Both the position numbers and the translations under genes were made by a program. The notes under the pieces are model-generated. The model was not told the DNA's origin. It ran no database searches and saw only the letters and a list, made by a program, of their open reading frames with translations. Shown here one piece after another: positions 17,801-27,760 of a DNA stretch of 64,000 nt. Within the stretch, counting starts at the first letter, position 1. Every line of letters begins with the position of its first letter. The stretch comes from Hymenobacter coccineus (GTDB taxonomy: Bacteria > Bacteroidota > Bacteroidia > Cytophagales > Hymenobacteraceae): NCBI RefSeq assembly GCF_001816125.1, contig NZ_MDZA01000459.1, positions 1 to 64,000 of the forward strand, written 5' to 3'.

Positions 17801-19030
17801 GGGTTAATTTATTTGTGTAAACCTATGATTGTTAAATTGTTGTCTATAGCTATTGGTCGGAAGCGTATTTGTAAATAGTGCGTGTGCTTAAAAAAGCGGT
17901 AGGTAGTGTTTGTCGAATTGCCATGTGAAGCCGTGCTACAAGTTTGGCTGTAACTTCTTATGTTATTATATTTTTCTTATTCAAACTATGATTAATGCAA
18001 TTGTTCTTCTGCGCCGAGACATATCCGATGCCTTAGCGCCTATAACAAATATAGTGTATGCTAGTCTTATGCCAAGTAAATAATGTATTATCCCTGTTTG
18101 TTGATAAAATGGTTGTTAGAATAGCCATACTGAAAATAGGACTTCAGTAGGTAGGGATAGACAACGGACGAGCTGTGCCTGCACTTGATTTCGATGGATA
18201 TGAAGGATTGGAGCAGATTGCTAAAATTGATAAATAACTGATTACAAAATATATAGATTGAATCATCGGTTCGGGTATTGCTTCATGCTAACGATTGCGA
18301 TAATCGTTAGCATGTTTTTATCAATGAATGATTTTGGCAAGGAATATTTGCTGTTATCCAATGCATGTTGTCCAAATCCAGGATTTGATAAATAAGACAT
18401 TTTAATTTTTACTTTATAAAGTGATACATCATAATCTGGTAATTTTACAGAACTAATACGATTTATCATATCACTTTAGAAAGGAGGCCCGATTTGGGCT
18501 TCTTCTATCCGGTGCTGTGCTGTTGTTGCGGAGCATGAATTAATCCAGCTTTTTACGAATCGTTAGCCGTTCATAAATCAGAATTATTACTAATTATAAT
18601 TATTGCAAAACCAGAAATGTAAGCTAGCACGCATGCATATACACATACCTGTAGAGATGGTAAATGCTAGGCTTTGTCGCTAACATCAGGGTCAAAAGCG
18701 GCACTAATACAGTCTGGTTGCTATCTGTGCTGTTTTTGGCCAAGGTGCATTAGTCACCATGCTTGCGAACACACAATGCTGCGCGCATATCTGGTAGCAA
18801 CCAGGTTGGGAGGGAGGTATTTCCGTTTGCACCAGCGGTTCCTGCTGTGTATTGTAGTGTTAGCCGCCCCAATCTGAGTAACCGGGATCTGCTCCGCACG
18901 GCCGCGCTATCTCGCAATTGAATGATGCGCCCCGTGAGAGTGCTGCTTACCCCCTGGCTGGACGGTTTACTGGTTTTGAGAGCACAGCTGGTGCTTTCTA
19001 AAACGCCACGAACTAAGAAGCTACGCACTA
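17801..19030. other. AT-rich gene-poor region
   Basis: About 1.2 kb with much lower GC than the flanks and no supported gene. A 68-codon minus-strand frame at 18263-18469 spans a strong hairpin and has no recognisable motif. A plus-strand frame ending with TAA near 18236 reads like a protein tail (ALDFDGYEGLEQIAKIDK), but an in-frame stop precedes it and no start is available. The region may hold the upstream control sequence of the sugar transferase and decayed genes. Confidence 0.5.
18284..18319 (+). terminator. Terminator-like hairpin in the gene-poor region
   Basis: CATGCTAACGATT at 18284-18296 is perfectly complementary to 18302-18314 across a 5-base loop and is followed by TTTTTA. This has the form of an intrinsic terminator for plus-strand transcription. 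No gene is recognised upstream; it may end a small RNA or a decayed gene. Confidence 0.55.
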
Positions 19031-19920
19031 AGAGGGAGTAGGATAAATTAATTGCTGTGTTTAGGCGGCGGCCCATTGGCCAGTCGTCGGAGCATCAGGT
19101 GACAAAAACAGGCTTTTATAACTGCTCCACTCGCACGCGGATTGGTTTCATCGTCGCGGCCCGCCACGCGGCGGTACGTACTCAGCCAGCCGCAGGGGCG
19201 TTCCACGGCCCAGCGCCGGGGCAGTACCGGGGCAGCACCGCGGATCCCTTGGCGCCGGCCGGGGCCCGGATGCCCTCCACGCGCAGGCCCAGCGCGGCGG
19301 CAGCCGTGGCCGCCAGCGGTCCCCGGTAGCGGGCGTCGGCCCAACGCAGCTGCAACTGCGGGGCGCTGGCCCTGGCCGCGGCCAGCACCGGGGCCGCGCC
19401 CACAGGGTTTTGCACGCCAGCTGCCTGCACGAGCACGGCGAGCGGCAGGCCTTGGGCATCAACGGGAATCAACGGCGCTAGGGCGCTAGGGCGCTTACGG
19501 ACAGCTACTTGCTTGCCGGCGTCGCAGCCGTGACAGCCCCCCGTTTACCGCCTGTGCGCACGGACTGCGAGTCGATGGCACCCGCCCTCGGTTCGGCCTC
19601 CCGGGTGAGTCGGCGCAGCTGCTGACGCCGCCCCGTGAGCAGGTGGTCCCAGGTGCCGTCCGCGCGCCAGGCCGCGAATTATTTGCAGACCGTGCGCCAG
19701 GGGGCTACACGGGGCAGCAGATGCCAGGCGCTGCCGGCCCGCAACTGGCAGAAAACAGCGTTGAGTAACGCCCGTTTACTAAGCAGTGGGGGCCGACCTG
19801 GACCGCTAGTGCGCACACAAGGCTCAACCAGTTGCCATTGGGCATCCGTTAAATCGGTCGCACAAGCAGCGCGAAACATAGACCAGATTTACACAACGCT
19901 TTTATTTCCCTACTCCCTCT
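19031..19920 (-). mobile_element. Decayed IS5-family insertion sequence
   Basis: The element is about 890 bp with short terminal inverted repeats: AGAGGGAGTAGG at 19031-19042, and its complement CCTACTCCCTCT ending at 19920. Size and ends fit IS5-family elements. The only gene is a transposase on the minus strand, inactivated by a stop and frameshifts. Confidence 0.8.
19048..19879 (-). pseudogene. IS5-family transposase, broken
   Basis: The N-terminus (from 19879) is ATDLTDAQWQLVEPCVRTSGPGRPPL, then KRALLNAVFCQLRAGSAWHLLP, the helix-turn-helix region of IS5 transposases. An in-frame TAA follows TVCK, where a tyrosine is expected. Past it the same frame gives FAAWRADGTWDHL and AGAIDSQSVRTGGKRGA, with the DDE-type first aspartate. 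A shift then leads to DAGKQVAVRKRP and VDAQGLPLAVLVQAAGVQ, and a second to RWAVERPCGWLSTYRRV and VIKACFCHLMLRRL. At least one stop and two frameshifts make it non-functional. Confidence 0.85.
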
Positions 19921-20945
19921 AAGAAGCTACGCACTAAGAAACTACGTGCTCTTTTGATGTGCTCCTGTTGTGCTCATAACTATTTGTATGTCTGGTTTAA
20001 TGCGCCGTGCTTGCGCTAACCGCGCCGCTACTCGCTCAGCATGGATTGAAGGTGCAAGCAACTGGTTAGGCAGGTCAGATAATGGTTGAATAACTGCCGC
20101 CCACCGGACAGGTTTTTTGCTGCCGTGATAAGGGAGGAAATGCGCGCTCTGGCTCCGCTTTCGCCTAGCCACCTGGGCATGAATTAAGATTTTTTTTAGA
20201 ACACTCAGTCAGGATTTGCGCTGAAACAGATGCTCCGTGCTTTGGCCGCCCTGAGTATCCAGTTTTGACAGTAGCCTAGATGCCTAATATGAATGAGAAA
20301 TACCAAAATTATTATTTAAAAATTTCAAGATTATTGGCTTTAAACTATGTTTTTTCTCATAAAAAATTGTTTGAGTATATGTGGAATCGTATATTCGTTC
20401 TGCGAAATACCCCTTGTCGAATCTGAAAGTAGTCGAGCTGATATAAGCTCGAGATTAGTTTTAAATTTTGGCAATAGGATAATTATAGGAGGTGGATTTT
20501 TGGCGATGTAGACCACTGTTAATCACTAAGCCAAATAGCATCGATATCAAGAAAACGCTACTTACTAATTCCTGAAAAATTGATAAGGGCGAAATATATA
20601 TTTATTCTCATACAAATGCAGGAATTAAAAGGGCGCTTATAACTGCTGCCATAGTACTGTAATGGCAGATGCTGCGGGCGGGAGTATTTAAAACAAGAGG
20701 GACAGCCGCAATCTCAATGGCTGAATAATTGTATGACTTATCTATGTAAAGTCTTGTTTTTCAAGATGTTGCATCAATCTATTGCGGGAAGGTGGTATCA
20801 GTGCATTTTACGGCATGCTTGGCCAAGCACAGATTGAAAAATTTGGGGCATTTGCTTAATAGGGAAGAAGGAAATAATTGAAGAATACAGATTGAAGAAT
20901 ACAGAGAGAAATAAACTACATAGAACGCTATCTGCGTAAAATAAT
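19921..20945. other. AT-rich gene-poor region upstream of the malectin/SGNH gene
   Basis: No gene is supported. A 76-codon minus-strand frame at 19942-20172 (MARRKRSQSAHFLPYHGSKK...) has no motif I recognise and may be a remnant. From about 20280 to 20940 the sequence is strongly AT-rich and should carry the promoter of the secreted protein that follows; no convincing -7/-33 pair could be picked out. Confidence 0.45.
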
Positions 20946-23900
20946 ATGAAATACAAGCTTTACCGGAGTAATGAGTGGTTTTGGAAGGTCGTATTTGCGA
21001 GCTTCTTTTTTGGGATGAACCTGCCAGTTGATGCACTGGCGCAGGGCGCGCCGGTTTATCGGCTCAACGCCGGGGCCCCCAGGTGACGAATTCCATTGGG
21101 ACTTTTGCGGCGGACAAATCCTTTGCCGGGGGCACGCCTAATACGGGGAACGGGGCCATCGCCGGCACGGCCAACGGGGCGATGTACCAGAGCGAGCGGG
21201 CGGGCGGGTCGTTCGGCTACGCTTTGCCGGTGAGCAACGGCAAGTACACGGTGGTGCTGCACTTCGCCGAGACGTACTGGACGGCGGCGGGGCAGCGGGT
21301 GTTCGACGTGGCGGCGGAGGGCACCAAGGTGCTCACGCGCTACGACATTGTGAAGAAGGTGGGGCCCCTGACGGCGACGAGCGAGTCGTTCGCCGTGACG
21401 GTTTCGGACAACGTGCTGAACCTGGACTTCTCGGCCCTGTTCAGCGCCGGGGGCGTGGACCAGGCCAAGGTGTCGGCCATTGAGGTGCTGCCCGGCACGG
21501 CCTGCCCGGGCACGGCGGCACCCACGGTTGCAGGGCCCCTTGCGTATTGCACCGGCGCCACCGCCCCGGCACTTAGTGCCAGCGTAACGGTGGCTGCGGG
21601 AGCCACGCTGGTTCTCTATAACGCGGCCACTGGCGGCACGGCATTGGCGGCTAATTTCGCTCCGCCCACCACGGCCGTGGGCAGCATAACCTACTACGCG
21701 GCCCAGGTAGCTGGCGGCTGCGAAAGTGCCCGGGTGGCCATTGTAGTCAACGTAACGAACGGGCCTGCGGTGCCCAGCGTGACGAGCCCCCTGGCCTATT
21801 GCCTGGGTACGCCGGCTGCCTTGTTAAGCACCAGCGTGACGCTGGCCACCGGGGCCACGCTGCGCCTCTACGCCAGCGCCACGAGCACGGAGGCGCTGGC
21901 TGATTTCCGGCCCGCGACCACTACCATCGGCAGCACGACGTACTACGCGGCGCAGCTGCTCAATGGCTGCGAAAGCGGCCGGGCCCCTATTGCCGTCAAC
22001 GTGACTGATGGGCCGGCCGCACCCGTAACGGTGAGCTCCGTGGGGTACTGCATCGGCGACCAAGCCGCCCTGCTGAGCAAGGGCGTGACCCTGGCCCCTG
22101 GGGCCACGCTGCGGCTGTATGCCGCCGCCACCGGCGGGGCCATACTGGCTGATTTTATTCCGACCACTACGGCGGCGGGAACTACTACCTACTATGCCAC
22201 GCAAGTAGTGGGAACGTGCGAGAGCGCCCGCACTGCCCTTACCGTGGCCGTGAGCAGTGGCCCGGCCACGCCCGGCGTGGTGAGCCCGCTCACGTATTGC
22301 CAGGGCGCCGCCGCCGGCCTGCTCAGCGCCAGTGTGGCCCTGGCTCCTGGCAGTGCCATTCGCGTGTATGCCGCTGCCAGCGGCGGCACGGCCCTGGCCG
22401 ACTTCAGCCCTTCGACGACTGCCTTGGGCAGCACTACTTACTATGTGGCGCAGGTAACGGGCAGCTGCGAGAGCGGCCGGGCCCCCATTATGGTCACTGT
22501 TGTAGAAGGCACGGCGCGGCCAGTTGTTGCTACGCCAGTAGCCTATTGCGTGGGCACGGCCTCGGCACTGCTGAGTGCGAGCGTGACGCTAGCTGACGGC
22601 GCGGCGCTACGCCTCTACGCCAGCGCCACGAGCACCGTGGCCCTGTCGGACTTCCGTCCTTCGACCACTACCATCGGCAGCACGACGTACTACGCGGCGC
22701 AACTGCTGAACGGCTGTGAGAGCGGCCGGGCCCCTATTGCCGTCAACGTGACCGATGGGCCGGCCGCACCCGTTGTGCGGAGCCCAGTGGCCTACTGCAT
22801 AGGGACCCAATCAGCCCTGCTGAGCGCCAACGTGACGCTGGCCGATGGCGCCACGTTGCGCCTGTACGCCAGCGCCACGAGCACGGCAGCTTTGGCTGAC
22901 TTTGCGCCTTCGACGACGAGCATTGGCAGCACGACATACTACGCGGCGCAACTGCTGAACGGCTGTGAGAGCGGCCGGGCCTCCATCGTGGTCAATGTGA
23001 CGAACGGACCGGCGGTGCCCGCCGTGGTGGGTTCGCTTACCTACTGCCAGGGCACGGCGGCGGCGCTGCTCAGCAGCGGTGTTACGCTGATCGATGGGGC
23101 CACGCTGCGCCTCTACGCCAGCGCCACGAGCACGGAGGCGCTAGCTGATTTCCGGCCCGCGACCACTACCATCGGCAGCACGACGTACTACGCGGCGCAA
23201 CTGCTCAACGGCTGCGAGAGCGGCCGGGCCCCCATCGTGGTCAACGTGATGTCGGAGCTCAAGGCCCCGGCCCTGGTGCCACCGCCCGGCATCAACCCCA
23301 CCAGCATTGCAGCCTGGGGCGACTCGTTTACCGAAGCCAACTACAGCCTGTACCCGCAATTGCTGGCCCAGCTCACGGGAGGGACAGTATATAAAGGTGG
23401 CATTGGCGGCCAGACGTCGGTGCAGATAAAGGACCGGCTGGTGGCTGCCCCCGAAATGTACAAATGGCCGGTCATCATTTGGGCCGGACGTAACGACTCG
23501 AACGCACCCGCCCAGGTCAAGGCCAGCATTGCTACCATGGTGGCCACGATTGGCCACAACAACTACCTGATTATTAGCATCTGCAACGGTGCCGGCGAAG
23601 GCATCGGAACCTACGGGTATGGGCTGGTGAAGCCGTTGAACGACGACCTGGCGGCCATTTACGGCAACCATTACCTGGATGTGCGCGCCTTCCTGGTGGA
23701 CCACTACGACCCGACCCAGCCTCAGGACGTTGCCGACCACGCCGCCGACGTGCCGCCCACTTCCCTGCGCCAAGATTTCTTGCACCCCAACCGCGCCGGT
23801 AGTACGCTAATTGCCAACTACATCTACGCCAATCTGAACCAGCTGATGGCCGCCAACTACTGCCAGAGCGCCACGGCCCGGCCCCTGAGCAGCGGCGTAG

Positions 23901-24400
23901 CCCTGGCCACGGGGGCCAGCCTGCGCGTGTACAGCAGCCCCACCGCCACCACGGCCACCCCCGACTTCGTGCCCTCAACGGCTACGTCGGGCAACACCAC
24001 TTACTACGTATCGCAGGCTATGAGTGGCTGCGAAAGCCCGCGCACTCCCCTCACGGTGAGCGTGGTCAATTGCAGTGGCGACGTGGCCACGAGAGTGGCC
24101 AACAGCCAGAAGGCACTGGCGCAGCCAGCCCCGGCCGCCCAGCCGCAGTTCGAGGTGTACCCCAATCCTTTTGCGGACGTGGCCAACGTCGATTTCGCGC
24201 TGGCTACCACACAGTCGTATACCCTCGAGCTGTACGATGCCAAGGGAATGCTGATTCAGCATATTGCCGCGGGCACGGCCGAGGCCGGTACCAAGTACCA
24301 CTACCAGGTGAGTGGCCGCGACCTGGCAGAAGGTATCTACCTGGTGCGGCTGGTGGCCGGCAAGAACAGCAAAATATTCAAGCTCACCATGGCCAGGTAA
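20946..24400 (+). CDS. T9SS-exported malectin / Ig-like repeat / SGNH-hydrolase protein, frameshifted near the start
   Basis: ATG 20946 opens MKYKLYRSNEWFWKVVFASFFFGMNLPVDALAQG, a long signal peptide, followed by YRLNAGAP. One base is then missing in the G4C5 run at 21072-21080, and the protein continues from codon 21080 (QVTNSIGTFAADKSFAGG) to the stop at 24400. Order of parts: malectin-like domain (to about residue 180); about seven Ig-like repeats of about 80 residues with the pattern YC.GT..ALLS..VTLA.GATLRLYASATST...TTYYAAQLLNGCESGRAPI; an SGNH esterase-like domain (AAWGDSFTEANY, WAGRNDSN, FLHPNRAG); one more Ig-like repeat; and a T9SS sorting domain (FEVYPNPFADVANVDF ... GIYLVRLVAGKNSKIFKLTMAR). 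It is a predicted surface carbohydrate-binding deacetylase or esterase; the substrate is unknown. Confidence 0.8.
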
Positions 24401-24418
24401 GCTCCTGTTATATTGCTT

Positions 24419-24472
24419 AAAAAGTAAGGGCCCCGCCCGCCAACTGGCGGACGGGGCCCTTACTTTTTAAGG
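24419..24472. terminator. Bidirectional intrinsic terminator
   Basis: AAAAAGTAAGGGCCCCG pairs perfectly with CGGGGCCCTTACTTTTT around a GC-rich tip. A-tract and T-tract on opposite sides let it serve both the plus-strand gene ending at 24400 and the minus-strand gene ending at 24544. Confidence 0.9.
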
Positions 24473-24543
24473 TGCAAAGCGACTTTTGCTACCGACCGGC
24501 GGCGGCCAGCCCAGGGCCCCTGGGGGCTCCCAGGGCCCTACAC

Positions 24544-25878
24544 CTACACCTCCACCTTGAGCGTGGCGGGCCGCTCGGTCACTTCGAACAGCTCGCCGTG
24601 GGGCACGATGGTGATTTGGCCGTACTCCTGGAGAAGCATTTTGTAGGCATCGGCCACGGGGCGGGGCTTGCGGTCGAGGTCGAACAGGCCGCAGGCGTTC
24701 ACGGTGCCGGTTTTGGTGGCCATGCCCTTATCCCAGTCGATCTGGTCGATGAGCGAGTACCACGTGAAGCCCAGTACCGGTACCCCTTCCTTGCGCATGC
24801 GCAGGATGTTGACCCACTGCTTCCAAAGCCACGTGGGGCCCTCGTTGGCATCGAACACGTTGGTTTCGGTGTGCATCACCGGCTTCTTGTAGCGCAGGTA
24901 GTAGTCGCGGGTGATGTTGTACCAGCCCAGCACGTCCATGCTGACGACCGTTTCGCCGTTGGGCAGCATGATTTTCTCATTGCGGCCGTAGTAGTCGTTG
25001 CCCATGATCTGGTACCCGGGGGGCTCGCCGGCCATAAACCAGTCGTACTCGCGGCGGGTCAGGCCATTGTCGTACAAGTAGTTCAGTACCTCGCCCTCGG
25101 GGTGGTGGGCGTACAGCAAATCGAGCGAGGTGAAGCGCAGCAGGTTTTCCAGCTGCACGGCCGGCGTGTGCTCAGCCCGCAATTCGTGCGTGAATTCGGC
25201 CGACTCGCTCTGCACAATTATGCAGTCGGAGCGGTGCTTGGCAATCTGTTGGTTGCCCATGATGCTGGCTGCCACGCAGTGCTTCAGGGCCGTCACGAAG
25301 GCCTTGTCCGACTTCAGCTGCTCGTTCCAGATGCCGTCCTTGGCGCTCATTTTAGCCGTCACGTAAATCTCGTTTACGGGCGTGTAGTAGCGCACCCACG
25401 GGTAGCGCTTGGCCACCTGCTCGCAGTAATCGGCGAAGTGCACCACCAGCTCGGGATTCTGGAAATTACCCAGCCAATCGGGCAAGCCGAAGTGCATCAG
25501 ATCCAGGATGGGCGTGATTTCCAGGCGCTGCATCTCGGCCATGGCCAAGTCGGCAAACTCCCAGTCGTACTTGCCAGGGCCCTGCTGGATTTGGTAGTAC
25601 GGCAATCCGTAACGCAATACCTTGAGGCCCATCTCCTTCACCAGGCCAAGGTCCTCCTTGTAGCGGTTGTAGTGGTCGCACTCGGCCAGCATGTCGCGGC
25701 GGGTTTTGCCGTTGTCGATGGTCGGGTAGCTGCACTCAATGCCGGTGGCAAACATGAAGTTGTTGGGCAAGCCCGTGGGCAGGCCGTTGCCGTTGTGGCC
25801 CCGGGCCCCGCCGAACTGGTCGCCCTCGTAGTCGCCGCTGCCATATCGGCCTTTTATCTCGGTGAGAAAGGATTTCAT
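24544..25878 (-). CDS. Family 1 glycoside hydrolase-like protein
   Basis: This 444-residue TIM-barrel protein resembles GH1 beta-glycosidases. Seen: NNFMFATGIECSYPTIDNGKTRRDML at the N-terminus, LRYGLPYYQIQQGPGKYDWEFAD, MHFGLPDWL, the acid/base motif YYTPVNE (Glu170) and the nucleophile strand VMHTETN (Glu338, where classical GH1 has TENG). FTWYSLIDQIDWD lies near the C-terminus. No signal peptide is present, so it is probably cytoplasmic. It heads a minus-strand set with a GMC oxidoreductase and a sugar-dehydrogenase-type small subunit, suggesting handling of a sugar or glycoside. The nucleophile region is divergent, so substrate specificity cannot be read. Confidence 0.8.
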   Translation of the reverse strand: MKSFLTEIKGRYGSGDYEGDQFGGARGHNGNGLPTGLPNNFMFATGIECSYPTIDNGKTRRDMLAECDHYNRYKEDLGLVKEMGLKVLRYGLPYYQIQQGPGKYDWEFADLAMAEMQRLEITPILDLMHFGLPDWLGNFQNPELVVHFADYCEQVAKRYPWVRYYTPVNEIYVTAKMSAKDGIWNEQLKSDKAFVTALKHCVAASIMGNQQIAKHRSDCIIVQSESAEFTHELRAEHTPAVQLENLLRFTSLDLLYAHHPEGEVLNYLYDNGLTRREYDWFMAGEPPGYQIMGNDYYGRNEKIMLPNGETVVSMDVLGWYNITRDYYLRYKKPVMHTETNVFDANEGPTWLWKQWVNILRMRKEGVPVLGFTWYSLIDQIDWDKGMATKTGTVNACGLFDLDRKPRPVADAYKMLLQEYGQITIVPHGELFEVTERPATLKVEV

Positions 25879-25882
25879 CAGA

Positions 25883-25973
25883 TTTAATTGTCAGTTGCTC
25901 GTTGTCAGTTGGTTGGTTCGTTGAATAGCTCAGCTGTGCCTAACAACCAACAACGGGCAACCAACAACTAAAA
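25883..25973. repeat. Intergenic imperfect inverted repeat (TTGTCAGTT type)
   Basis: Left arm TTAATTGTCAGTTGCTCGTTG and right arm CAACGGGCAACCAACAACTAA are imperfect reverse complements filling the gap between the GH1 and GMC genes. The same kind of palindrome recurs at five other spacers in the window. Confidence 0.6.
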
Positions 25974-27665
25974 TCAGGCATCGCGCCGCTGCTCGCGCTC
26001 CAGGAACTTATCGGCGGTGCGCAGGCTCAGGGCCATGATGGTCAGGGCCGGGTTCACGCTCAGGGCGCTTGGGAACGTGGAGTTGTCGGAGATGTAGAGG
26101 TTGGGCACGTCGAAAGCGCGGCCGTCGCGGTCTACCACGGCGTCGTCGCCGCTCAGGCCCATGCGGGCCGTGCCGATGACGTGCGCGTAGCGCCCGAACG
26201 ACCAGATATCGGTGGCCCCGGCGGCTTCCCAGATGTTGCGCATGATGCGCTCGGCGTGGGCGTTCATGCGGTGCTCGTTTTCCTGGGCTGTGAAGTGCAG
26301 GCGCGGCTTGGGCAGCTGGCGGGCGTCTAGCTCGTCGCTGAGCTCCAGGTAGTTGCTGGCGTGGGGCATGCAATCACCTAATATGTTGATGCCGGCAATG
26401 TGGTTGAAGTTGCGCATGTAGTCGCGCAGGGGCTGGCCCCACAGCTTGCGGCCCCGGGCCACCTGGCCCGAAAACGTAACGGGCATCACGCCGATGCTTT
26501 GCAGCAGGTAGCCGCCGGCAAAGTCGGCGTCCTGGGGCCGGTGGGTATCCTGCGAGATGAGGCCCCCGGGAATGCCTTTATTGGGGCGCACTTCATCAGC
26601 AAACGTGCCCCAGACCTGCACGCCGGGATGGGCCATCAGGTTGCGGCCCACCTGGCCGCTGGTGAGGGCCAGCTCGTTCATGAGCAGCAGGCGCGGGGTT
26701 TCGACCGAGCCGCCGCAGAGGAACAGGTTGCGGCAGGGCTGGCGGTGCTGCTGGCCGTTCTGGGTGTACACCACGGCCGTTATGAGGCCCTGGGCGTTGC
26801 GCTCAATCTCGGTCACGAAGCTGTTGGGCCGAATGTCGGCCCCGTACTTCACCGCCAGCGGAATGAACGTCACGTCCATGCTGGCCTTGGCGCCGTTCGA
26901 GCAGCCGGCCTGGCAAAAGCCGCGGTTGGTGCAGGCCTCGCGCCAGCCCACGCCCTCCTGGTAGTAGCGGGCCGACAGCGCCGCGTTGGGAGCCGGCGAG
27001 GTGCGAATACCGATTTTTTCGGCTCCGCGCACCATCAGTTGAGCGGCGCTATTGAGCGGCAGCGGGGCCAGGGCGTAGCCCTTGGGGCGGCTGGGGCCCC
27101 AGGGGTAGGGCGTGGGGCCCGATACGCCCAGAAACTGCTCTACCTCTTCGTAATAAGGGGCGAGGTCGTCGTAGGTCAGGGGCCAGTCGGCGCCCTTGTC
27201 GAAGTCGCGCTTGATGTGCAGGTCGTCGGGTAGGGGGCGGGGCGTGTAGGCCGTGTAGTGCAGCGTGGAGCCGCCCACGCCGGTGCCCGAGTTGTTCTTG
27301 CCCATGGCCAGCGGGTCGCCGCCGGCCGAAAGGCGCTCGTCGTTCCAAAACAGGAAGTCCTGGGCCCGCTCGTCGGTGGCAAAATCCTTCTCGGGGTTGT
27401 GCCAGGGGCCGGCTTCCAGGGCCACCACCTTCATGCCGGCCTGGGCGAGGCGGGCCAGTAATGGGGCCCCCCCGGCCCCGAGGCCAATAACCACGCAATC
27501 CACTTCCTCGAGCGGCGCGGTGGTGGGCTGGGCTTTCTCCTGCGGAATTTCCAAAGCGGGTGCGGTGGCGGGCGCATCGGCCATCAGCTCGCGCAACAGC
27601 GGGTCCTGAATTTCCGGCTGCACCGGGTTCAGCACGCCTTCTTCTAATACTTCTTCGTCGGGCAT
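25974..27665 (-). CDS. GMC-family FAD-dependent oxidoreductase
   Basis: A 563-residue flavoprotein. After about 50 acidic, low-complexity residues comes the FAD-binding VDCVVIGLGAGGAPLLARLAQAG and VALEAG. The GMC signatures follow: GTGVGGSTLHYTAY, CTNRGFCQAGCSNGAK, LFLCGGSVETPRLLLMN, and the C-terminal VIGTARMG...NLYISDNSTFPSALSVNPALTIMALSLR. The Cys-rich CTNRGFCQAGC region is found in the gluconate/sorbitol-dehydrogenase branch. It should oxidise a sugar or polyol, with the subunit-3-like protein immediately upstream as partner. No Tat or Sec signal is visible on either subunit, and no cytochrome c subunit is nearby, so location and electron acceptor are open. Confidence 0.88.
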   Translation of the reverse strand: MPDEEVLEEGVLNPVQPEIQDPLLRELMADAPATAPALEIPQEKAQPTTAPLEEVDCVVIGLGAGGAPLLARLAQAGMKVVALEAGPWHNPEKDFATDERAQDFLFWNDERLSAGGDPLAMGKNNSGTGVGGSTLHYTAYTPRPLPDDLHIKRDFDKGADWPLTYDDLAPYYEEVEQFLGVSGPTPYPWGPSRPKGYALAPLPLNSAAQLMVRGAEKIGIRTSPAPNAALSARYYQEGVGWREACTNRGFCQAGCSNGAKASMDVTFIPLAVKYGADIRPNSFVTEIERNAQGLITAVVYTQNGQQHRQPCRNLFLCGGSVETPRLLLMNELALTSGQVGRNLMAHPGVQVWGTFADEVRPNKGIPGGLISQDTHRPQDADFAGGYLLQSIGVMPVTFSGQVARGRKLWGQPLRDYMRNFNHIAGINILGDCMPHASNYLELSDELDARQLPKPRLHFTAQENEHRMNAHAERIMRNIWEAAGATDIWSFGRYAHVIGTARMGLSGDDAVVDRDGRAFDVPNLYISDNSTFPSALSVNPALTIMALSLRTADKFLEREQRRDA

Positions 27666-27760
27666 CGGGGGAATGAGTAAATGGGTGAATGGGGAAGTGA
27701 CGCAAACGGCAGGGAAGAACTAAAGCGGGATTACCCCGAATCAGTCCGTCGCTCATTCAC

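Larger units (their letters stand above)
19013..19938. repeat. 20-bp direct repeat flanking the IS5-family remnant
   Basis: CTAAGAAGCTACGCACTAAG occurs at 19013-19032 and again at 19919-19938, one copy at each end of the insertion and overlapping its last two bases. The unit contains smaller ACTAAGAA repeats, which continue past the right copy (AAACTACG). The length exceeds a usual IS5 target duplication. Confidence 0.75.

Noticed and set aside
18263-18469. 68-codon minus-strand frame in the AT-rich region
   Set aside because: It runs through a terminator-like hairpin and has no similarity I recognise.
21780-23250. Regularly spaced identical DNA segments that could suggest a CRISPR array
   Set aside because: They lie in frame inside a coding region at Ig-domain spacing (about 240 bases), so they are protein repeats.
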